Positions 1-5,239 of a stretch of DNA of 5,286 nt are shown here, in pieces (the stretch's first letter is position 1; every line of letters begins with the position of its first letter). A model generated the notes under the pieces. That model saw only the letters and a program-made list of their open reading frames with translations. It was not told where the DNA came from and did no database searches. Origin of the DNA: Pseudomonadota bacterium (GTDB taxonomy: Bacteria; Pseudomonadota; Gammaproteobacteria; Acidithiobacillales; Acidithiobacillaceae); assembly GCA_021827445.1 (NCBI GenBank), contig JAKAVW010000229.1:1-5286 (forward strand), given 5' to 3'. A program made the position numbers and the translations under genes.

Positions 1-407
1 ATATTGCGTATCAATATCTGGATGGCGGTACGCCAGCTGCAGAGCGCGACCGCCGCGTCGCAGCATTTCAGGCGGGTGAAGGCCATCTCTTTCTGATCAG
101 CCTCAAAGCGGGTGGTTTTGGGCTCAACCTCACAGCAGCCGATTATGTGATCATAGCCGACCCTTGGTGGAACCCCGCCGCCGAAGATCAGGCTGCTGGC
201 CGTGCGCATCGCATTGGTCAGCATCGCCCTGTGACCGTCTATCGTCTGGTTACACAAGGGACGCTGGAAGAAAAAATCATCGCCCTTCACCATGAAAAAC
301 GTGCCTTGGCCGAAGGTGTGCTCACCGACGGCGGAGAAGGCGCAACATTGCCTTCTAGTGATGAACTGCTCTCCTTAATGCGTGAGGCGCATATGCCCAA
401 GAGTTGA
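1..407 (+). CDS. SNF2-family DEAD/DEAH-box helicase, C-terminal part (5' truncated by window edge)
   Basis: This is the last 134 codons of an ATP-dependent SNF2/Rad54-type DNA translocase; the reading frame is open from base 3 and ends at TGA 405-407. The visible part is the C-terminal RecA-like lobe. It shows motif V (LKAGGFGLNL), then IADPWWNPAAEDQAAGR and motif VI with the arginine finger region (GRAHRIGQ), followed by the usual VYRLVTQGTLEEKI segment and a helical tail rich in Lys, Arg and Glu. These are diagnostic of the SNF2 family; bacterial members act on nucleoprotein complexes or in DNA repair and defence, but the substrate cannot be told from this end. The protein ends about 60 residues after motif VI, as is normal for bacterial SNF2 proteins, so the 3' end looks intact. 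No hairpin plus T-run terminator is visible after it. The next 700 bp carry repeats rather than a gene. Confidence 0.95.
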   Translation, partial: IAYQYLDGGTPAAERDRRVAAFQAGEGHLFLISLKAGGFGLNLTAADYVIIADPWWNPAAEDQAAGRAHRIGQHRPVTVYRLVTQGTLEEKIIALHHEKRALAEGVLTDGGEGATLPSSDELLSLMREAHMPKS

Positions 408-462
408 GGCTCGATAATCGGGTTTTGGGAATATTGCTTATATCCTTGCGAAGGGTCGCTTT

Positions 463-495
463 GCAGCGTTATGTATACTACGTGATTATGTATAG
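463..495 (+). repeat. left inverted repeat of the 454-bp core
   Basis: The repeat begins GCAGCGTTATGTATAC (463-478), then a 7-bp spacer TACGTGA, then TTATGTATAG (486-495). Its reverse complement matches 884-916 at 30 of 33 positions, with the first 16 bp identical. Two direct copies of the TTATGTATA arm are spaced 17 bp apart, start to start. Confidence 0.85.
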
Positions 496-622
496 TGCGC
501 ATGTCGAGCTGGCTGTAAGCCCTGTCAATGCTGGCCATTTGGTAGGAGCGGTATCGAGATGCTATACATAAAATTGGTCGATTCGGTGTGTAGTCACCAC
601 GACAGGGCTCCGCATGCGCCAC
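495..622. repeat. nested inverted repeat with long loop inside the element
   Basis: Outer arms are GTGCGCATG (495-503) and CATGCGCCAC (613-622), pairing with one bulged base. Inner arms are AGCCCTGTC (518-526) and GACAGGGCT (601-609), pairing perfectly over 9 bp. The arms are nested in the right order for a single long stem, with about 74 nt in the loop and an asymmetric internal loop (14 nt on the left side, 3 nt on the right). It could be a folded RNA or single-stranded DNA structure. No known RNA family was recognised. Confidence 0.5.
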
Positions 623-883
623 AGATCAACACCCCAGCTACCGGTCTGATCCATGGCCACAATGCTGATCAGAGATCTTTGGATCACCATTAACTTACTG
701 CTCGGGATGGTGGTTGCCTGTGAATCCTAGCACGCCTTCCGATCCGGAAGCCTGACACCAATATTCGGCACCGCCGGTGGGCAGTCATTTTGCTGGAGTC
801 TCCAAAACAGTGTTTATTATGTAGAGCGCGCGAGCACAATTCGGCCCTACAACCCAGTCGTAGCAAGGCTCGCAGCTGTACCG

Positions 884-916
884 CTATACATAATCGCGAG
901 GTATACATAACGCTGC
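884..916 (-). repeat. right inverted repeat of the 454-bp core
   Basis: CTATACATAA (884-893), spacer TCGCGAG, GTATACATAA (901-910), then CGCTGC (911-916). This mirrors the left repeat with three mismatches, all confined to the 7-bp spacer, so the two 10-bp arms and the 6-bp tip are what has been conserved. That pattern suggests the arms are protein-binding sites. Confidence 0.85.
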
Positions 917-927
917 TTATGTATATA
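900..927. other. candidate tyrosine-recombinase core site (dif-like: arm, 6-bp spacer, arm)
   Basis: GGTATACATAA (900-910), spacer CGCTGC (911-916), TTATGTATATA (917-927). The geometry of two inverted 11-bp arms with CATAA and TTATG flanking a 6-bp spacer is that of Xer dif sites. Compared with the E. coli dif arms from memory, the left arm matches 8 of 11 positions and the right arm 7 of 11. Unlike dif, the inner nine bases of the two arms are exact inverted copies, which fits a site bound by one recombinase rather than by XerC plus XerD. Function is inference. Confidence 0.35.
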
Positions 928-942
928 TATACATAAGCAGCG
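911..942. repeat. perfect 32-bp palindrome
   Basis: CGCTGCTTATGTATAT at 911-926 is followed immediately by its exact reverse complement at 927-942, with no loop and no mismatch. The centre is an alternating TA tract. The palindrome contains two head-to-head copies of the arm found in the flanking inverted repeats and could extrude as a cruciform or bind a symmetric protein. It does not resemble an intrinsic terminator, since no T-run follows. Confidence 0.95.
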
Positions 943-1001
943 AAAGCGGACCTTCATGCGCTACCTGGAGGCTGCTAATTATAGGCTGGGAGCAATCACT
1001 T

Positions 1002-1032
1002 TTGACCCAGGGTGACATGGGGATGTTATACT
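1002..1032 (+). promoter_or_regulatory. possible sigma-70 promoter for the GFA gene
   Basis: TTGACC at 1002-1007 and TATACT at 1027-1032 each match the consensus hexamers at five of six positions, but the 19-bp spacer is longer than the usual 17. It would give a leader of roughly 65 nt before the GFA start. No other plausible pair was seen between the palindrome and the gene. Confidence 0.3.
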
Positions 1033-1104
1033 TCTGGAATCTAACCCTGCTTTGTCAATGCGGTAGAATAACCAAATGCACTAATTATCAGATAGGAGTC
1101 CATT

Positions 1105-1518
1105 ATGAATGCAAAGTATTCTGGACAGTGTCTTTGCGGGGAAATCAGCTATTCAGTTTATAATGATCCAGTGTTTACCGGAAATTGTCATTGCAAAGAC
1201 TGCCAAAGATCATCAGGCAGTGCGTTCATTCCTGCGATGATTTTTCATGAGAAAGATGTTGTTGTTTCTGGTGAAGCAAGATATTTCGAGTCTCAGGTAG
1301 ACAGCGGGAATATACACAAGAGAGGTTTCTGCCCGAATTGTGGTTCTCAATTGTTTGCTCAGTTCAGCAATATGCCAGGAATTCTAGGAGTAAAGGCTGG
1401 AACATTAAACGACTCATCAAGTTATATTCCAAGATTAGACTTCCATGTAGGTAGCGCTGCACTTTGGGACTTCATGAACCCAGATCTACCTAAAAAGAAG
1501 GGCGCAGCAAACAGCTAA
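1105..1518 (+). CDS. GFA (glutathione-dependent formaldehyde-activating/CENP-V) family zinc protein
   Basis: A complete 137-residue protein of the Gfa/CENP-V fold (formerly DUF636). All seven family cysteines are present: C9 and C11 (QCLCG), C28, C30 and C33 (NCHCKDCQ), and C76 and C79 (FCPNCG), enough for the structural and the second zinc site. The C-terminal LDFHVGSAALWD segment is also typical. The name comes from Paracoccus Gfa, which was proposed to speed S-hydroxymethylglutathione formation; most homologues, including this one, have no proven reaction, so it is best called a small cytosolic zinc protein of unknown substrate. The start is supported by AGGAG at 1094-1098, six bases before ATG. 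The gene is clearly richer in A and T than its neighbours and stands alone between the repeat island and convergent genes, which suggests recent acquisition. No attC-like cassette site was found at its ends. Confidence 0.93.
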   Translation: MNAKYSGQCLCGEISYSVYNDPVFTGNCHCKDCQRSSGSAFIPAMIFHEKDVVVSGEARYFESQVDSGNIHKRGFCPNCGSQLFAQFSNMPGILGVKAGTLNDSSSYIPRLDFHVGSAALWDFMNPDLPKKKGAANS

Positions 1519-1650
1519 ACTTAGAACCATCTTGGAATCCGCCGTCGCTCGGAGGGGCATCTTTGGTATTCTGGGCTCGCAGTTACCGCAGATCCTCTTC
1601 GCATTCCCCCCTGACACAAACTCCAACTATTTGATCTATCTCTCCAGTAT

Positions 1651-2079
1651 CTATCGAGTGAAATCGGTACCCATTGCCGCAGCGATCACATTCATATCGT
1701 GATCACTAATGCTGAAAAGACCAAAACGGAATTGATAGCCCCAGTTTTGTTTTCCAGCAGAGAACTCCAATCGACCAAGAATAGGCCGAATAGGGATTTC
1801 TTCGGCAGGAAGCCAGTATACGTCCCGTCGAAAGGGTTGAAATCCACCACCCATCTCCACCTGATAGGGATCACCATGCGCTACAATCCCAATGGCTGTG
1901 AATGCCTGGAATTTATCCTTACTTCCAAATTCAACGGAGGGCGAATAGTAGGCAACACGGTCCCCGGGTTTTAGCCGGCGAAGAGGTGTCGCTTTGCCGT
2001 GGCAGACTTGCATGAATCCGGCGGACCGACCGATTCGCACATGCTCTGCGGATGCCACAGCAATCCAATTGCGGCTCAT
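1651..2079 (-). CDS. EVE domain-containing protein (UPF0310 family)
   Basis: A complete 142-residue protein made of a single EVE domain, a PUA-like fold. Family hallmarks visible are the N-terminal NWIAVASAEHV strand, the GFMQVCHGKATPL loop, LKPGDRVAYYSPS (residues 36-48), the AIGIV strand near 62-66, the RRDVYWLP segment and the C-terminal GYQFRFGLFSIS. EVE domains are thought to read modified bases in DNA or RNA, and some lie in restriction or toxin-like fusions; no such partner domain is present here. The ATG overlaps the TGA of the upstream VOC gene in an ATGA arrangement, so translation is probably coupled. The gene ends 132 bp from the convergent GFA gene, and no clear hairpin terminator lies in that gap. 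Confidence 0.93.
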   Translation of the reverse strand: MSRNWIAVASAEHVRIGRSAGFMQVCHGKATPLRRLKPGDRVAYYSPSVEFGSKDKFQAFTAIGIVAHGDPYQVEMGGGFQPFRRDVYWLPAEEIPIRPILGRLEFSAGKQNWGYQFRFGLFSISDHDMNVIAAAMGTDFTR

Positions 2080-2447
2080 GGCGTCGTTGGGGTGAACACG
2101 CGAAGCCGATGCCCATCAGGATCAATTGCCAGAAAAGTATAGCCAAAATCCATATCCACCGGTTCTTGTTCAATGACCAGTCCACGCTGTGTCCAATCAG
2201 TGAACAGATTACCAACGACATCGCGACTCGATACCGAAAACGCGATTTCCCCACCACCGCCGACCCCAGTAGTTGTAGGTTCCACTGTGTGTTTGGACCA
2301 CAACCCCAACATGACTCCAGAATCCAGTGCGAACATGGCAAAAGTCGGCGATGCCTCAACAGGCTGTTTTTCCATTAGATGGGCATAGAAATCAGCGCTG
2401 CGCATTGGATCGTTTACATACAGAATAATAAAATTCGGATCTGGCAT
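2076..2447 (-). CDS. VOC family (glyoxalase/bleomycin-resistance fold) protein
   Basis: A 123-residue single-domain protein with the vicinal-oxygen-chelate fold: a first beta-alpha-beta module starting PDPNFIILYVNDPMRSADFY and a second ending in the signature IDPDGHRLRVF (residues 108-118). E68 in the GGGGEIAF strand sits where a metal ligand usually lies, but the acidic residue normally found in DPDGxxLE is R116, so a classical glyoxalase I metal site is doubtful. PhnB-like or antibiotic-binding relatives are the better comparison. The ATG at 2447 is chosen because GGAG lies six bases before it and gives the usual length; an in-frame ATG 12 bases upstream lacks a good site, and the longer frame to 2576 would overlap the regulator gene. 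It follows a YafY-type regulator, a frequent pairing, and overlaps the EVE gene by four bases. Confidence 0.9.
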   Translation of the reverse strand: MPDPNFIILYVNDPMRSADFYAHLMEKQPVEASPTFAMFALDSGVMLGLWSKHTVEPTTTGVGGGGEIAFSVSSRDVVGNLFTDWTQRGLVIEQEPVDMDFGYTFLAIDPDGHRLRVFTPTTP

Positions 2448-2520
2448 AGTTTTCTCCATAGTATTGGTAGATACCCGAGAAATTTCCTTTCTGCGGGAGT
2501 TCAGAGAATACCCACCACAG

Positions 2521-2537
2521 CTGTCAGATTCTGTCAG
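2521..2537. promoter_or_regulatory. CTGACAG direct repeat (10-bp period) in the regulator-VOC gap
   Basis: On the minus strand CTGACAG occurs twice with a 3-bp gap (AAT), one helical turn apart. The pair adjoins an ACAGCTGT palindrome at 2517-2524. It lies in the 100-bp gap between the regulator stop and the VOC start, about 75 bases upstream of the VOC ATG, so it could be an operator for the adjacent WYL regulator. No promoter hexamers with normal spacing were found around it. Confidence 0.3.
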
Positions 2538-2547
2538 TAGTGTTTGC

Positions 2548-3237
2548 TTACTGCGGAGGGATGCCTTCCAGTTCACGCCATGCCTTCAGCAGCGACCGTC
2601 GATGTCGCGGGTAGCACTGTTCTTCTACGGCAAATGCTGCAATGCGATCCGTCCGGAAGTGCCGGAACCCTTGACGCAGTTCGCACCACGCAACAAGGAC
2701 GCGCACGTGATCAAAGTACCCCAGCGCAAATGGCCAGACAGTCCGTTTGGTTTCTGTCTCCTTGAGATCCTGATAATGGATGGTGACCTTGCGCTCGGTG
2801 CGGATCGCCAGGCGGAGTTCGGACAAGTCGGCCGCACCCGTAGGGATAGCCTTCCCAGGCCCAACCAGCAGCGCAGAAGCGTCCAGCATATCCCGCAAAT
2901 CATGGGGTAAAACCGCTGCAATTTTGCTGACAGCACTCTGGGCGGCGGCACCAAGCCGTTCATCTCCACGATCCACCACCCAGCGAGCCCCAAGGACCAG
3001 TGCCTCAATTTCCTCTTCCGAAAACATCAGCGGCGGAAGCATGAAGCCAGGCCGTAGAATATAGCCCATACCGGGCTCCCCTTCTATGCTTGCGCCTTGT
3101 TCCTGTAATGTGGCGATATCTCGGTAAAGTGTGCGCAAACTGATCCCAAGCTCTTCAGCGAGATTCGCCCCGGTAACCGCGAATCGATGCCGGCGCAAAA
3201 TTTGGATCAGGGCGAGGAGGCGTTGGGCGCGTGACAC
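2548..3237 (-). CDS. YafY-type transcriptional regulator (HTH-11 plus WYL domain)
   Basis: A 229-residue DNA-binding regulator. Residues 4-60 form the winged helix-turn-helix (QRLLALIQILRRHR, then LAEELGISLRTLYRDIATLQ and the GMGYILRPG wing). Residues about 138-205 are the WYL ligand-sensing domain, with VRVLVAWCELRQGFRHFRTD as the best match. WYL domains are believed to bind small molecules or nucleic acids and switch DNA binding; those beside VOC genes usually control their neighbour. The start is GTG: an in-frame TGA lies 24 bases upstream and no ATG occurs before residue 57, while the N-terminal MSRAQRLL is the normal family beginning. Its ribosome binding site is weak. It lies 61 bp after the ATPase gene and 100 bp before the VOC gene, all on the same strand. 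Confidence 0.93.
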   Translation of the reverse strand: MSRAQRLLALIQILRRHRFAVTGANLAEELGISLRTLYRDIATLQEQGASIEGEPGMGYILRPGFMLPPLMFSEEEIEALVLGARWVVDRGDERLGAAAQSAVSKIAAVLPHDLRDMLDASALLVGPGKAIPTGAADLSELRLAIRTERKVTIHYQDLKETETKRTVWPFALGYFDHVRVLVAWCELRQGFRHFRTDRIAAFAVEEQCYPRHRRSLLKAWRELEGIPPQ

Positions 3238-3298
3238 AAGGGAATTGCCTGTATTTGCTCACTGATAAGAGGCATTGTGCCCGGCGATCCTCGGCCTA

Positions 3299-3973
3299 TC
3301 AAACGGGTGAGTTTTTTATACTGCTCGAATCCACCTCTAGCGCCAGACAATGCTCAGGCGCTTTCAGCTGGTCCATCCGCAAGATATTTGCCCCGCAAGC
3401 CTCCACGAACGCTACGTCATGGCTCGCAAACAGCGCCAGACCCTCCAGACCATGTAACCTGATGCGCTGGGCTAAGATTTCTCGGGCATGGTTGTCCAGC
3501 CCATTGCTCGGCTCATCCAGCAGCATCACTTGCGGGTTGCCGATCCAGGCCGCGCTGAGCATGAATTTTTTCTGTGTGCCCAGCGACATGGCACCAAAAC
3601 GGGTCTGCAGGTGGGGGTCCAGTCCGAATTGGGCGACCAATTCCAGAATTTCCGGACCGACCTTGGTTTTCTTGGCCATGGCGACAAAATCCAGCAGGTC
3701 ACGCCCAGTCATGAAAGGATAGATAGGGCTTTCATCAGGGGCGTAGGACAGCCCTTGCCGCGCAAGCAATGGTGCCGTCTGGAGGCTGACGCCATTTATC
3801 CAGACCTCGCCCGCGTCAGCCGCAATGGCCCCCGACAGGATGCCCAACAGGGTGGACTTGCCGCTGCCGTTCGGCCCCTGCAGGGCATAAACGCCTGGAG
3901 CCAGCTCGCCACGGATGCCCTGGAAAATCCGGCGCCGGCCAAAGGACTTGGTGATCCTCTCGAATCGTAACAT
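3299..3973 (-). CDS. ABC transporter ATP-binding protein
   Basis: A 224-residue cytoplasmic nucleotide-binding subunit of an ABC exporter-type system. Walker A is GPNGSGKST (33-41), Walker B with the catalytic Glu is VMLLDEP (149-155), the D-loop is SNGLD and the switch histidine is H185 (ASHD). The ABC signature is degenerate, MSLGTQKK at 129-136 in place of LSGGQ, and the Q-loop region reads YAPDESPIYP with no glutamine. Both are known among bacitracin/lantibiotic-type and CcmA-like export ATPases. The chain is short, with a brief tail after the H-loop. It starts 10 bp after the permease stop codon, so the two are almost surely co-translated partners. The substrate cannot be deduced. Confidence 0.94.
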   Translation of the reverse strand: MLRFERITKSFGRRRIFQGIRGELAPGVYALQGPNGSGKSTLLGILSGAIAADAGEVWINGVSLQTAPLLARQGLSYAPDESPIYPFMTGRDLLDFVAMAKKTKVGPEILELVAQFGLDPHLQTRFGAMSLGTQKKFMLSAAWIGNPQVMLLDEPSNGLDNHAREILAQRIRLHGLEGLALFASHDVAFVEACGANILRMDQLKAPEHCLALEVDSSSIKNSPV

Positions 3974-3983
3974 CGTCTTACGC

Positions 3984-5198
3984 CTATCGAACCACGGCCA
4001 TCGCCGCGCCCGACCATGTACCGGCCAGAATGACCCCTAGCAAGACCGCTTGTCGTCCCCCATGCACCAGGGGCAAACGCAGCAAGGCCAATAGGACGAA
4101 GTAGGCCAAGACGAGTGCGAGTGTCGTGTCGACAGACGCGTTGAGAGAGATAAATATCGGGGCCAGCAAAATGGCCAAGGGTAAGGCACCGAAAGCGGCG
4201 ACAAAAGCCGTATCCTGCAGGGCCCAGAACCTCTTTGGCAGGGGGAGCGCATGGAGATAGGGCTGCACCGGTCGATGTGCGGACTGCAGGATGCGATACA
4301 GGCCACTGGCGATCAGCGCGATGGCCGCCATGCCGAGAATGGCTGTGGGCAGGGCGCGGGCGTCGAACGCGAACTTCTGCATCAGCCAGTCTGCCGCCAG
4401 GGCCAGGGCGAAAACGCTCGCTGTGCGCAATGTCGTGCCTCCTGGATGCCGCACCCAGAGCGCTTGCGCCTGGATACGCCAGACTGGAGGCAAGAAGGAG
4501 AAAAGTCGCGGTCCACCGGGAAGCGATTGGGTCACTCGACGGCGGACCCACCTCTGGAGGGGATGCCGCAAGACGAGAAACGACGCGCCAATCAGCAATG
4601 CGCCACTCAGAGCAAGCCAGCTTGCCGGATCGACCGGGCGGCTCAGGCCCCAGCTCAGCAGGGCATCAGCCGGCCCGAAGATTAAGAGTGCGCCAAGCTG
4701 TCGCTCCAGCGCGGCGAGTTCGGCGAGCAGCACCAATCCAGTCATCACGCATACGGTGGCAACCAGGAACGGGGGCGCCGTTGCCCCGAGCAAACCAGTT
4801 GGCGCGACGATGACCAGCGCCACAACGGGGACCAGCAATAGACTGTTGGCAGGAAGGAGGACCGACAAATCAGCCCGGCGTCGCTGATTGACCGAGAGAG
4901 GCAGGGATCGCGCATAGGCCATGAACGCGCCACCGTCGATGTGGCGGCGCTGTACCATGACCCAGGCCAACGCAAGCCCCTGGATGGCCACGAGGCGCCA
5001 CCAATGCCATAGCACATCGTGGCCGACCTGCAGTGCGGCCAACAGGGGATAGACCAGGCCCATTAACAACCTGCCGACAGACATCCCGCCGGGAACCAAC
5101 GTACCCGCCAGCACGAAACCCTGCCAATGCCGCACCAGCACACGGCCCGTGGCCAGGGTGTACCAGCGCAGGCGCAATAAAGTCAGGTAGCGATACAT
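3984..5198 (-). CDS. multi-span ABC transporter permease-like membrane protein
   Basis: A 404-residue inner-membrane protein with roughly ten hydrophobic spans, around residues 36-58, 64-81, 112-133, 139-160, 165-180, 192-209, 257-275, 285-301, 328-351, 357-376 and 382-402 (one or two of these may not cross the membrane). Basic loops at 211-222 (RHPLQRWVRRRV) and 98-109 are probably cytoplasmic. No family was recognised by motif; the role is inferred from the ATPase gene directly downstream and from the membrane layout of ABC-2-like exporters. The two halves share a short motif, YARSLPLS at 95-102 and YLHALPLP at 314-321, suggesting an internal duplication. The ATG is fixed by an in-frame TGA four codons upstream; its own ribosome binding site is poor. 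No promoter was identified in the short upstream stretch present in the window. Confidence 0.85.
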   Translation of the reverse strand: MYRYLTLLRLRWYTLATGRVLVRHWQGFVLAGTLVPGGMSVGRLLMGLVYPLLAALQVGHDVLWHWWRLVAIQGLALAWVMVQRRHIDGGAFMAYARSLPLSVNQRRRADLSVLLPANSLLLVPVVALVIVAPTGLLGATAPPFLVATVCVMTGLVLLAELAALERQLGALLIFGPADALLSWGLSRPVDPASWLALSGALLIGASFLVLRHPLQRWVRRRVTQSLPGGPRLFSFLPPVWRIQAQALWVRHPGGTTLRTASVFALALAADWLMQKFAFDARALPTAILGMAAIALIASGLYRILQSAHRPVQPYLHALPLPKRFWALQDTAFVAAFGALPLAILLAPIFISLNASVDTTLALVLAYFVLLALLRLPLVHGGRQAVLLGVILAGTWSGAAMAVVR

Positions 5199-5239
5199 AT
5201 TCCAGGTTGTTCAAGCGGTCTTGCCGATGCCATGGCCAT
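5183..5239 (-). CDS. possible 16-18 codon leader peptide overlapping the permease start
   Basis: AGGAGG (plus-strand CCTCCT at 5241-5246) is the strongest ribosome binding site in the window, yet it lies about 40 bases before the permease ATG. It is seven bases from an ATG at 5233 (16 codons, MASARPLEQPGICIAT) and one base from an in-frame ATG at 5239. The frame ends with TGA at 5183-5185, just inside the permease gene, so the two would be translationally coupled. No homology is recognised and chance is possible. Confidence 0.25.
   Translation of the reverse strand: MAMASARPLEQPGICIAT

Larger units (their letters stand above)
450..955. mobile_element. putative small non-autonomous element bounded by inverted repeats (MITE-like)
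   Basis: The core lies between two 33-bp inverted repeats (463-495 and 884-916). Both ends have the order GCAGCG, TTATGTATAC, a 7-bp spacer, TTATGTATAG, reading inwards. Homology continues outwards: 450-462 read in reverse matches 943-955 at 11 of 13 positions, provided the 26 bp at 917-942 are skipped as an extra palindromic insert on the right. The interior has no convincing coding sequence. Paired recombinase-like sites at both ends and no gene are what is expected of a non-autonomous element mobilised in trans by a tyrosine recombinase or a transposase with multi-site ends. No target-site duplication was found outside the repeats. The alternative is a regulatory or structural repeat island. 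The repeats are seen directly; mobility is inference. Confidence 0.45.

Noticed and set aside
287..622. 111-codon minus-strand frame
   Set aside because: It overlaps the clearly coding end of the helicase and shows no protein family features.
736..750. Small hairpin CTTCCG-ATC-CGGAAG
   Set aside because: Only a 6-bp stem with no T-run after it and no gene nearby in the right orientation, so it cannot be called a terminator.
690..908. 72-codon minus-strand frame in the repeat region
   Set aside because: No recognisable motif, no ribosome binding site, an Arg/Cys-rich low-quality composition, and it starts inside a repeat arm.
1025..1044. attC/integron cassette boundary near the GFA gene
   Set aside because: ATCTAAC matches RYYYAAC, but no GTTRRRY partner with attC geometry was found before or after the gene.
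1519..1650. Terminator between the convergent GFA and EVE genes
   Set aside because: I looked for a GC-rich hairpin with a T-run on either strand and found none convincing.
4235..4887. Long plus-strand frames opposite the permease
   Set aside because: They are antisense shadows of a GC-rich gene; the minus-strand frame gives a coherent membrane protein.
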